A stretch of DNA of 64,000 nt from Vanessa cardui (lineage: Eukaryota; Arthropoda; Insecta; Lepidoptera; Nymphalidae). The stretch spans positions 12,338,001 through 12,402,000 of the forward strand of contig NC_061154.1 of the NCBI RefSeq assembly GCF_905220365.1, written 5' to 3'. Positions 12,207 through 24,800 of this stretch are shown in pieces. Both the position numbers and the translations under genes were made by a program. The notes beneath the pieces were generated by a model, which saw nothing but the letters and a program-made list of their open reading frames with translations, searched no databases and had not been told where the DNA came from. Numbering within the stretch: position 1 is the first letter of the stretch; each line of letters begins with the position of its first letter.

Positions 12207-12554
12207 AAAGTTTATTAATTTAATAAATTATAATGAAATTAAAACTAATTAATTTATTCATGGTTTCATGGACCTTATTGAATTTAAGGATTATGATAAG
12301 GCGATTAAATTAAATAATTAACAATACAAATGATAACCAACGAATGTTCCGTGAACTGAAAATGTATACGATCTATCTATCAATTGGAAGCGATGAGTAT
12401 TCATCATTACAAATATTGATTAATTGCTTTTGCTATCTCCGTGAAAGCTGGTGTTAAATCAGATTTCCCGTCTCAGAGCGCGCACCAGAAGATTAAATCC
12501 GTATACGTTGAGAACCGACTGACGTTTGTTAGATGGAATCAAACTTATATATAC

Positions 12555-12660
12555 TGATATTATAAATAAGAGAAGGAATTCTATCTGTCTCTGTGTTTGT
12601 TAAGCTTTTACGTCTAAACCACAGAACCAAATTTGATTAAATTTAGTATGGAGATTACTT
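12555..12660 (+). repeat. Family C repeat fragment
   Basis: CTGATATTATAAATAAGAG, CTATCTGTCTCTGTGTTTG, AAACCACAGAACCAAATTTG and TTTAGTATGGAG match family C in order. Confidence 0.55.
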
Positions 12661-12900
12661 CGTGGTAGGGTTATCCACTTAGCAAATATTCTAGCGCCAA
12701 CTTGTAGTATTCCGTATTATTGTGCTCCAGTTGAAAGGAAGAGTGAGCCAGTATATCTACAGGTACGAGGAACATAACATCTTATTTCCCAAGTTTGATG
12801 GCGAATTGTCGATGTAAGGAATTGTTAATATTTCTAACAGCGCCATTGTATATGAAGCCTTAGCTGATCCAACTACCTATATCATAAAAAAATGTAGCCA
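12661..12900 (+). repeat. Repeat family B copy
   Basis: CGTGGTAGGGTTATCC, GTGCTCCAGTTGAAAGG, GAGTGAGCCAGTATATCTAC, AACATAACATCTTATTTCC, TTCTAACAGCGCCATTGT match the family in order. It follows the family C fragment directly. Confidence 0.7.
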
Positions 12901-15459
12901 GCTTGAATCCGAGCAAGGACTTTTTCACACTGTTTTTTTAATATTATATCTTAAGCCCACGAATGCCCCCAAACGCGGGGGCGAAGAGATGGGCAAAACA
13001 TAATTTTAATTAAAATTGGAACAAAATAAATAGAAATCAAAATCATAGTACAAGGGACATCCAATCGTTGTTTCATTGTATTGTAAAAGCGTTGCAGTAT
13101 TGCAGTTTTGCATGAATTACATTTTTCTATTCCCTATTACCGGGGACGCCAGTACCGACTTACCGGTTTATAACTTCAACAGATAACGCGGTACAAGGTT
13201 GTGCACCAATCAGTTTTCTAATTGGAATACATTGAAATAAAGATAATTTTATTGCAAACGCGATGGTATAATTGCCTCCGATATACTCATAAATTAATAT
13301 TGTTTATTAATAATCACAGCAAGCAAAATTGAGATTTTCTGTACAATAGAGAAAGCAGCATTGAAGCAATGTGAGATGCAATTATTCTGTGAAAGAAGGC
13401 AGAGAATAGTTATTATATTTATAAAATATTTCGATTCAAACTAAAGGATTTCATAATTTGACCTAGTCGAGTCAAAGTAGGAGATATTGGTAATCTTACA
13501 ATAAGTCGGATAGAGAAAACCAAATTTGACAAATGTTATCCATTATTTATCGAACACCCTGAATATACGTCATCGGGCGTAGGCGTGTATATTATATGTA
13601 CTAATAGACTTGAGTGGGAACAGACATGATCTATACAGTATATGCTATTGTAACTTTCCTCAGAGACACTATTATCGAGTCTTGACGTTATCGCTTCAAC
13701 AATAGTTGAGTTAATCAATACATGGAACCTCCCATAGTATTATGTTACTAAATTACTGATCAGTAAAAAGATTTGACTTTGTTAATATTTTACATCACTT
13801 TTTATAAGATCGTGTAACCATTGTCGCTTAAAACGGGAAAAAGGCGTTGATTGTTAAAATGTTACTCAGTCACCCAGCAAATGTGTTCTCGCGAATAACG
13901 GTCTGTTTATCGTGACGCTTGTGTTTATTCTTTAAACACCGCTCACAATGCATCGGTGCGTTTTCAACACTATGGACATATAACTACTTTAAACATATAT
14001 TTTTATTTATAAAAAGTAAGTTTTAACAATTCTCAATAACATCTGTCATTTTCCGTTAACGTTATAACGTTACATATCGTATAAGGTTTGTCTGTTAATT
14101 ATGAAATGTACAATAAGTTCTCTTAACTGTTTTCGAAAAAATCTTAAAAAATATGGAAACATTTTTGAATAAAATAAAAATGCCTTCTGACCATACAATA
14201 TATACCAAATATTCTATACTCAAATCATGAGCTCTTTCGAATTTGCCTTACATCGTTAAAATTAAAGTTAGTCAACCAAAAACTTTGCCGATATCCACTA
14301 ATTATTAAGCTTTAATTAAAATTTGTTTTACTTCATAGCAATCTATAAGCGTTACTTAACCCTTAGTGTGGTTCAGAATATGCAACTGATTTTTAGGCCT
14401 TCACTAAAGCAAGAGAGTTAAGAGCCTTGTGCAGTGACAAATGTCACCAAAATTTCATTTCTTTTCAGGTGAGAATAGACACATAGTACAAGAAAATAAT
14501 ACAATAATAATTACCCGAGTTTAAACTTGCTATTTTCTGTATATCGTGTGATATCAAAAATACCATATCATCATCTTTCAACTATGTGACACTTTTTTTC
14601 ACTAAAAGTGTTTTTTGTTACGACTAAATCTATGTATAGAAGTGGATTCTCCGAATTCGTGACCAATATGTTTTATACAACTATGGATATTTGTTTTTAT
14701 AGTCTCGTTGGTTTCATGCTACCTATATAGTTTCAAAGAAATAATATGTATGCGTTAGTTGTAAAGCGCTACAATTATCAACTTAAATTACTTTTATTCA
14801 TAGCTCGGGTAAATCAAGTAATGACCTAAGGTTTTATAATAACTACTAGTAATATAAAAATAATATTTTTCAAATAACAATACATGATATATTTTTCTAC
14901 TACTATATGTATCTTTTTATGGCCTCGATCTTAACCACCATGGCAGTGGCTGATTACGTAAGACATGCTATAGTGCACAACTGTGCACAGTCGGAATAGA
15001 GTCTGAAAATCTAATGGAATCAAAATCGCTTGGAAAGAGTTCAGTGACAGGACTAACGGCTTACTGTGATTTCCTCGGCCAAATTTTTAACTTTCCGACC
15101 TTCCGGGATACCTTTGAGACTATGTACGGAAAACCTAAATGATATTTTTCTGAACTGTTATATAAGCTATTCCTTGGTCTGGTTGTAGACAATTTCTTTC
15201 CTTTTATTACACGCATTGATCAGATGAAGAAGATTATTGAATTATTTGTTACCTAATCACCATATGAAATACATTTATTTATTATTATAACATAAATTGC
15301 ATACGTTATCTTTAGTTGTGTTTTAGTAATAAGGATGATTTATTTGGCGTAAAGCTGTTGGTTAGCGCAGTCGTAACTGCAAACTAAAGTTTACGGGTGA
15401 AACATAGGACATACGGGGTGTGAGTTCTAACCGAGGATAAGATGCAACTTTGCTAAATC
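12901..15459. other. Non-coding upstream DNA
   Basis: No supported gene. No repeat that I can name apart from short A+T-rich tracts. Confidence 0.4.
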
Positions 15460-15625
15460 TATACTAATATTATATGTGAAAGTAAATATGTCTGTATGAT
15501 TGTCTGTTGCTCTTTCACGAACAAACTAATGAACAGAATTTGATTAAATTTGGTACGAAGTAAATTTGAACTCCAAGGAAGTAGTAGAAATATTTTTTCC
15601 TAACACATGATAACGGCGATTTCTC
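15460..15625 (+). repeat. Family C repeat just upstream of exon 1
   Basis: ACTAATATTATATGTGAAAG, TGTCTGTATGATTGTCTG, CTCTTTCACGAACAAAC, TTTGATTAAATTTGGTACG, CTAACACATGATAACGGCG. It ends about 100 bp before the exon 1 acceptor. Confidence 0.65.
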
Positions 15626-15726
15626 TTAACCGATACAATGAATTGTCAGACACACTATTAGAAAATATATAACATATATGGGTTCGCTGGATTCTTGATT
15701 ATTAATAAGATATTTTTTATTTACAG

Positions 15727-15866
15727 ACATGCAAAGGTTTCGGGATGTAGACTGGGCGGCCCTACGTCGTGATGGCCACAACATATTCACCAAACTAATT
15801 CGGACACGCGATCCTCGATCGGGGGATGGCGAAGAGGTCACCGTGCCAACCAGACAGCGTCTTTCT
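15727..15866 (+). CDS. Transporter exon 1 (first coding exon, residues 1-46)
   Basis: The ATG at 15729 follows a pyrimidine-rich tract and an acceptor AG at 15725-15726, so two untranslated bases precede it and a 5' exon must lie upstream. The exon encodes a hydrophilic, arginine-rich cytosolic N-terminus (MQRFRDVDW... to ...TRQRLS) and ends in phase 0 at the donor GTAAGT (15867). This matches the short polar N-tail that precedes TM1 in SLC7 carriers. The exact start could only differ if an upstream coding exon exists; the phase-0 join to Arg47 of the next exon supports this reading. Confidence 0.85.
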
Positions 15867-18800
15867 GTAAGTGTTATCAAGAACTTAAAGATTATCTATA
15901 ATATCTTTGATATTTCTGGTGACAATAAAATCTGAAATGTAATCAAGTTCTTAATACGCCCAAATTTACTTTACTAATGCCCTCGTCCTAACACGTTAGA
16001 TAGATTACCTTATACTTATGAATGGAGTTCATGATATCAAAATTGAAAGTTTACACAAAGTAAATATTTGGCTTATCTCGCTAGAACTATGCCACGAGAA
16101 CTAATGACATATTGACCGCGTTTAACGCAAATTTGCCTGGTAGAAAGGCGTCATAATTTTATAACGAATTTGGTTATAACCGTAGCTCAGCGACACCGAA
16201 CAAAGCCCGGTTTTATTCATAAAATGCTTGCAACGACAATATTGTTATTTTTAAAAAGACACGTTCTTATGTTTTTAAGCTAGTCTATAAAAAGTGAAAA
16301 TATTTGTGAACAATTGTGAAAGGAGCGTTTACTCGTAGAATCACAATCGTGGTAGCTACTTTACATTCGCATTACACTTTGTATAAACATTTTAAATAAG
16401 TTTTGAATAAATTGAAAATAATAGTTATGCATTTGACGTAACAGTAGGAACATTTATGTTACTATTTAGTTTTCTAGTCTCAATTGTTTTAAGTTACTAT
16501 TTTTACAAGCCCTAATGTCTTTCAGACTTAATGCATATATTAATTTTATTAGAAATAGTTAAGAAAACGGACTATCTGATGGTAAGTGGTCACTACGGCC
16601 CATAGATATTGGGTCCGTAAGGCATTTCATCAGCATTCATCCCCTAAATCTCAGATATACGACCAATATTGGGAACAAAATCAAAATCAAAATAAACTTT
16701 ATTCAAGTAGGCTTTTCTTTTGAATCATCATTTTACAATTAAGTGAAGCTACCACTGGTTCGGAAAGTAGATTCTACCGAGAAGAACCGGCAAGAAACTC
16801 AGTAGTTACTCTTTTTTAACATTTAAAAAATACAACGTCATGTTAATTAAATACAATTATTTCAATTAATGTATCCTGCTTGGAAGTCAACAGGTATTAA
16901 CTCCACGCTTTTGTATCATCTACAAAATCTTGTATCGAATAATATGCTTTTTCTACCAATGTATTTTTTACAAACGATACTAAGTTTTAATATTTAGCGG
17001 TAGAATGCGGGATATCTTCTTCCAGACAGTTTTGCAATAAGTCGTACCACCAAGTAAAATGTACATAAAAAGACTTATACTGTCAATGTAATGTTATCAA
17101 ATAAGGTAATTATAATTACAAAATGTTTAATGTTCGATAAAACCAATCGACCATGAGAACTTATATAGATGTATGATAATACATTTTATTCATGAACAGA
17201 ACATAAATGCGCGTACAAATTACTAGAATAAGGAATATTTCCATGACGTAACAATGCAATGCAATTTTCAATACAAATGCAAAACGAACGTTCTAAGTAC
17301 ACGAACCAGACCATTTCCGAGACTAAGATGAACGTTTTCGCGATATATCCGGCGCGAACAATCTACATTTCATTTGTTCCATTATTTATGAAAACGATTG
17401 CGGGGACTAGAGGTTAGTTGAGCACACTTAACAATACAAGCACAATGAAAGAATTAAATAAGTATAAATAAAACGTCAACAACATAGCGATACTCGTAAG
17501 GGAAGTTATTGTAAGATGTAATGGGAGGTTTATACGGCTTTCGTTGCATATCTTCTCTTGTCTTAACAATATAAGGAGTCGCCCGCGGCATCGTCCGTAT
17601 TTTGAGATGTTTGTCGTCACGTGTAAGGTAAAAAAGTAACCTATTTCCTTTCCTAGAATTCAAATTTGGTTTACGCCAAATTTCATCAAATTCGATCCAG
17701 TGGTTTGGTCGTGAAACAGCGGCAGAAAGATAGAGTTACTTCACGATAAAATATTAACATAAAACACTTAACAATAAAATGACATTTTTATTATTATTTT
17801 TACGATTATTTTTTTTGTGTGTGTAACCGATCTCCTGAAATGATCTGTGTCTTTTTTGCTCAGATAAGTGGATCGGTACCAGCTAGCTTATTATCAACCG
17901 TTCATAATTTGCAAGATTTGCAAGAAACCAGTTAAATAAACAACATAAATGGTGAACGTACGCAGGAATTGTTACGCACAGAATATGCCGTAACTAATAA
18001 TATAATATATATATTATTAGTTACAGTATAACATTGAGCTTTTATAAAGCTCAAAGGAAGATCGTCAAAGTGATCTATTTACCAAATCCATAATAATCAA
18101 CATTTTATTCTGTTAACATAGTAACAAACTCGATAGCGATATGCGATGTAAAAATTTGACGCACCCAGCATATTCATAAACACGAGTAGAGTCCTGGAAA
18201 TACTTGCCAGTTTGAGAAGTTTTGCACATGCGGCTCTGTTCCCTTTGAGGTTGTACTTTCTCCACTACGAGTCAGCGCTGCCAAATGCTAATAGTATGCT
18301 TTTGAGTAACTCAATAGTACAGTTAGCAAAATTAATAAGGAATATATCATTGTCTATTTACTAACTATTTGAGATTAAGATAATACAACACTGAATGATA
18401 ATTTATCTTTATAAGAAAATAAAATACATGGAAATTGGCACGCATATGTTAAGAAATTTTAGGGAAGAAAGTTTTTATACAAATATAGGGTTCCAGTTTA
18501 TTGTAAAATTCAAGCCGCTCAGGCGATCCCCAGTACAATTAGTATATACTTTAATGCAATCTAACGAAGTTAATTTTAAAACTCATATTTAATAATAATT
18601 TCCGTACAAAAAATAAGTTGCATTTGATGGTAGGGATTTGTGTTAGCCTGTCTGAGGAGGTACCACCCGCTTGCCAGATATTCTACCGCCAAACAGCAGT
18701 ACCAGTACTGTCGTGTATCGATTTGAAGGGTAAATGAGCCAATGTAGTGCAGATGCAAGTGACATAACATCTTAGTTCTTAACATTGGTGGCGCATTGCC

Positions 18801-21800
18801 GATGTAAGGCGTTTTAATAGTTAATATTTCTTACAGCGCCATCGTCTTTGGATGGCATTGACTACTTACCATCAGGTGGCCCATTTGCTTCTTAAAATCG
18901 TGAATTTCTCATAACAAGTAATAATTATTAATTCATTGTATGAAAAATAAATAAACGCTTCAATCATCGTACTACGTGATTAATACTGCATCGATAAACA
19001 CTTGAGACATTAAGCCCCTGCAACAATTACCGTTGTGTATGTACTCGAGGGATCTCATAATGAAAGCCTCGGATTTACGCCGAAATATACACAAACCGAA
19101 AAAGGTCTGCAGGGTTTTCCTAGTAATATAAAAAAGCCAAAGGCAGAGAACTGGGAACTTCTTAAAAGAGAGAAAGTCGTACCCATGTATTACAACTGAC
19201 TGATGATTGATTAGTACTAAACTAAATAATCGTATTTTATTATACAATTTCATTAACAATATACAATAGACGACTCACTAGCCGTTGCGGAAAATGAAAT
19301 GAAATTATCCTTTGTACGTTCACGTATCGCTCAACAAAGATCTCTCATGATCTTCAATTGAGCCCGATCGTACTTGAATGTAATTTACTATTAACCGTCT
19401 CTTGTTCAAAAATTAAATTACGATTGACTCAGATACTCGGAATTTGGCAGGCAAGAAACGTTTACGTCGTTTCCATATTTGGCTAACGCCCAGTATGCAT
19501 CCAGAGGGGATAAAATTATTACATTTACCTTATGGGATTATCAGGAGAATTACGTTAACCCTTTTATTTTTGCCTTGATGATATTTGAGAACGATACTAT
19601 TTTCTTGTCGTGCAGCTACCACAGATTAGAAACGAGAAACCCGGGAGGGAGTTATTATTGAGTGCAGCAACTAATAATATACGTACGAACGGCTTAACCA
19701 ATTAGAGAGCCGAGATGTCCTAGTGCCTCGAAAGTATGAATCTTAATCAAAGATTTTACTTAATAAATTGAAGAATTTGCGTACTGTGTATTAATAATTT
19801 ATCTCATGTTATTTTATCGTATAATTTTATAAGCAAACATGAAATAAATCTTAATGAAGTAACCTACATGTATCGGATGAAAATCTTCTGCATGGGCTAT
19901 ATATACTGTACGAAACCCATTTTGCAGTAGATTGGTGAACTTTTCCTCAAACGGGAATAAGACCTCGTTCTCACGTAGTTGTGAGAGATTTACAGGCAGT
20001 TTCTTTTATCCGGTTTATTTGAAAGTAATTATGGTTATAAAACCGTAACATAAAGAAACGTTCAGACAAATTGCTTTACATAATTAATATTTAAATCAAC
20101 TTCGTTAATAAAACTTAGAAATAATAAATGAAGCTACTGATATTGCCGCAGAAGCCAACATATTTTACATTAAGTAAACTACTTTAAATAAAGAACCTTC
20201 TATATTTTATTATTCATAGAACCGATACCAATTGCTATTTAATATGAAAAAACTGTTCTTTATTAAAATGAAAGAATATTGTAAATCCCGAAGTCCCTCA
20301 TCTCAAGTTTAACGAAACCTTTATTCATTTCGTCGCAGCCACTGAAATAATAATTTGCTGCGAATTAAACGACTTAAGTTGTAATAAAAATAACTTTAAC
20401 GTCTTAAACAGTTCTATTGAGTGTCAATTACTAATTGATTTCATTTTCAATAGTACTCAACGCCTTTTAAGTTAGCTGGTATGTCTGTTTTAATGAAAAA
20501 ACGAAATAGATAAAAGCATCTTCATCGGATTATTTTTTAAACGTCTCATAGTTATCTTATAAATTCGGAACTTTACTTGATTTTTCATAATATTTACTTT
20601 AGCAAAACATTAATCATATGGACAACTAGCTGTGCACGCAACCTTTTACGCGTTTGAATTTAACAAAAAAAAATATTGTAGCCTAAGTTACTTCTTATTA
20701 TATAAGTTATCTGCCAGTGAAAGTCCCGTCAAAGTCGGTCCAGCCGTGCCAGAAATTATCCGGAATAAACAGACAGACAGACAGACAAACAAAAATTGTA
20801 AAAATGTTATTTTGGTATAGGTACCATGCATTGAGTAAAAAGGGCTATTTTAACAAACAGACACTCCAATTTCATTATATGTATAGATAAAATATAACAT
20901 AATAGCAAGTATCATTTTCAAAGTTAAGCTCTTATATACAAAATTTGTTGTATATGCTTTTGACCTTTGGTTTGTTTCATCGTTTGGAACTTTCAAAAAA
21001 TCGATGTAATGGAAAAAAATCAACGAGTAAAATTTAAAACGATAGAAAAATAGGAAAAAGGTTCTAATTCAGATAAAAAAAATAATGAACGAAAGAGCAG
21101 AGCAATGCGAAAAAACATATGAAACAATGCGAATATTTAACTACTTTTACTTCTACTATGTGTGAATAAAAACATCAAGTGGAGTTTCCATGATTGCTCA
21201 AATGTATTTGTGTCCACAGAATTAATGAAAACACGCGGACACACTGTGCATATAAAAGAGCCGTCGCAGCAGTTGCATCGCTTCGTTACGTAGTACTGAT
21301 TCAAATGCTATCTTAAATTACTCTTGCTAACTATAAAGCGTTATCTAAAGTTTTCTCAGTAACTCTTATTACGAAATATCCGAACGAGCAGGTACGTTGC
21401 GGTTTAAAGTCAAATATCAATGTTGTGATAGTTTAACCAGAGAAATTCCGAGCGGAAAGTCCGTAAGTAATTGCACGATGGTCGTAAACGAAATGCCTTT
21501 GCAGAACATCGCAATCAAAACAATTCTTGAAAATACTTCCACTGAAAGTTTATATAAATCTGATAAACTTTCGAGTCTCTTGAGAATTCTAATGTTATAA
21601 AATTAGCAGGGAATTATAATAATTATAATGAATCAAACTATTTTCTTTCAAATAGTCTTTACGCTGAAATCACATTCAGCATTTGAATTCTCAATAATAG
21701 ACCGGATATTACTTTCGGTGAATCCACGTATGCAATCCACTTGCCCATCTCGCTCAGACTTTATTGTGACCTAATTTAATTTACGAACATAGGAACTTCG

Positions 21801-24800
21801 AAGAAGAGGTATTGCTGATGAACCAAGCGCTCTTTACTTTCAGTCTGTCATTCGCACGCGCTCTTCTCATTCCAGATTCCGTTCAAATGAAAATGATTTA
21901 TTTTTTCTTACGTTCATTTTATTTAATATATAAATAAAATACTAAAAAAATAGAATATAAGTACGATATATTCTTATTATATACACTTATACTTATACTT
22001 CCAAATTACCTGACGTCATAGGTAAAGTAGCGTGTGCTATAATTTTGACATGCAGCTGCAAATACCACAGAAGAACCCGAATAAGATGCTGATGCTTTGG
22101 TCAGTACACCAAACGTCAAAATGGGGAGGCTTTTTTCTTTTTTCTGAAAACAAACTTCAAGGATTTTTTTTTAATTTACCTTTGGTGGGCGAGAATCTTG
22201 GGTTGAATACCCAAATCAATGAGTTGAGGCCAGGATGATCGGACAATATCAAATGTATACGAATCCAAATCGTGCCATCTGTGAATCAAGGCTCTGTCTG
22301 GATATAGCCCAACGAGCTCTGCGCAGACCAAGCAACAGTGTAGGCGATCTCATCCTACTTGAGTGTCGCAGGTGTCTCTATATTACCTTTATTGTTGGTC
22401 ATAATTTCCCGATAAAAATAACTTGCGACAATTAATCAGACGGCATTTGCTGCAAATTTTCTTAAAAATGAAAGCGTTTTATAATTATCATAAACCAAAG
22501 AAAAAATATATAATCAACATAACAAAAAGATTTACTATTATAATAGTAGATTCTGTCAAATTTCGTGATAAACTACAAGTCCAAAATTGTTAAACAATTC
22601 CAAGCACTCATGCATACTTGCTTATTATATTATAAGTAAATGTTCCTATTGCAGATATTACAGATATTACTCGGCTTTGTTTTCAATCTTTCTCTTTGTT
22701 TGATTTTAACTTTTGACGGAAATGACCACAAATAGTCCACCGACCGGTATATGATGAAAAATTTCAAAAAGTTCTTGATCTTGCTGCATCTAACTCTTAT
22801 CTATTTAAGTTGAGCTCTGCTAAGAACGCGGTGAACGTAGCTGAACTGGAAGCTATATAAAGCGACGCTAGCAGGGGATGAGAGTTATCTACTATTTAAA
22901 CTTGCGCTAGGCCTCTCAGGCCCCCACGTTAGTGGTAAAAGGTTAACATTTACATCCTTTTGAAAAGTAATTAACTTCAGATTTGCATCAAATTCATTCG
23001 TTGTTCCATACATTTAATAACATACTAACGGGTGACAGTTCGCAGTAGTAGCGGCACTCAACTTACCATAAAGTTATCGTTCAGTAATTACTGAACAAGT
23101 TTAACAAGTGCTAGAATGGCCTTTAAGACCCTCTTATTTGCAATTTAACTTATTAAATTTCAAGTATCTTACTGTAAGAAATAAGGTCTTGTAATGAAAA
23201 ACTGGTTGATTTTTATTTTGTTGTTTTACAAATGTATTCATTCGAAATGGTTTTGTAAAGGGTATTATGTACGTAGCTAGCGACCCGCCACGGCTTCGCA
23301 CGGGTGCAAAACTGAGAGATTTTCAGTCGTTAGACAAATAAACCGCGATATTCCTGCCTTATAAATCTGTAATATCTTTAAAAAATCGTTTAAATTGAAA
23401 CAGTAAAGGTTTGTATTGGTCTACAATTACATTAAATGCACAGCATTTTTATAAGAATTGGATAAGAATTAATGCTGTATTGGTTAAAACTGTATAGGTT
23501 AGTATTGGGTAAAAAGTAGTAGTGATTAAACCTAAGAGATAGACAAATACAATCGCGGACTTTTTTGAAGACCATTTCAAGATATACTATAATGCAGTAT
23601 TTTGATCAATATCATAGGGTTCAGCCAGCGTTTGCCATAATGATATCGCTTCAGTTTGTTGTATAACCTATTTCCTTTGGGGGTCCCCAAAACATATATA
23701 CAGATTAAATTGAAAAATTGTTACCACATAAATAATAGCATTTAATAGTTAGTACCAAGTGTGCTTGTCCTAGAGTCACAAATCGGATTTTCTGTGCAAA
23801 AATGAAATAGCCATTGTGTCACCGGTGAAGGTAATAATACGAGAGTAAAATCTTTTAGATTTTTTTTTTCTGCAGTATTTACTCCAAGATCCTGTTACAA
23901 AGGGCATAAATATCATTCATATTTTTCTGTCAACAATACCTTTGACGTAGACTTTTTACAAGAGACAGTTATTAGATACGATAGAAATCCTTGTGTACGT
24001 ATAAAAAATATACCTACATAAAGAAACAAGTAAGTAAGTAAGTATTTATTTAAATAACTTACTAAGCGCTTATTATAAATATATACATTTATAAGAAAAC
24101 CATTTGTGCGATCGTACATTTGGGCAACTTTATGTATTTTATTAATTTATTCGAGAAAGTTTTACATATACAAGAACTTGATATCAAAAGCGCGGCTAGC
24201 AAAATTTATTAATTTACTTTTCGACATCAATTTAATTTAATCATCAACTAAAAACGAAATAAAAATAAAATATCGCAAAAAAACGAGCGTGAGAGCTTTA
24301 CTCTTAAATATTAACAGGAAAATATAAAAAAAACTGTGTAATTTATAAGAAAAGGGAAAATTTGAAAAGAAATTTTGATTACACGTTTGCAGATAACGAA
24401 AACCAATGTGACATGCTATGCATGTATAGATAGTTTTACTCACGAAGGCGCGCCTTGCAACATTCAACTATCAGCGTTTTAATGAAAATTAATTTTATAA
24501 ATACACTTAATCGGCCAGACTATTCTGGAACAAGAAACTCGTGTCTCACCTTTGAACACAATTATGTAATGTCAGAATATGCGACGTTGACTCCGATAAT
24601 TATATTTTTTTAAGATAAAAGTATAAAAAATGCGTATCCACTGTAAGTTGTACACATGTCACTAGTTAGATACGAAGTTAATTCTTACAGAATTACACTG
24701 TTGATCCGTATTTTTTGCTTTCCTCAATCTCAACCGTCACGTACATCAGGCTATCTTGTAATCACGAGCGTCACTCACACATCTAATGCACGCCTCTAAT

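Noticed and set aside
18972..19259. 95-residue minus-strand open frame
   Set aside because: Its C-terminal part resembles a decayed repeat more than a gene, and I could not match it to any family.
22032..22435. Two consecutive plus-strand frames after the candidate promoter
   Set aside because: No acceptor or donor joins them convincingly to the candidate exon at 21391, and no domain is visible.
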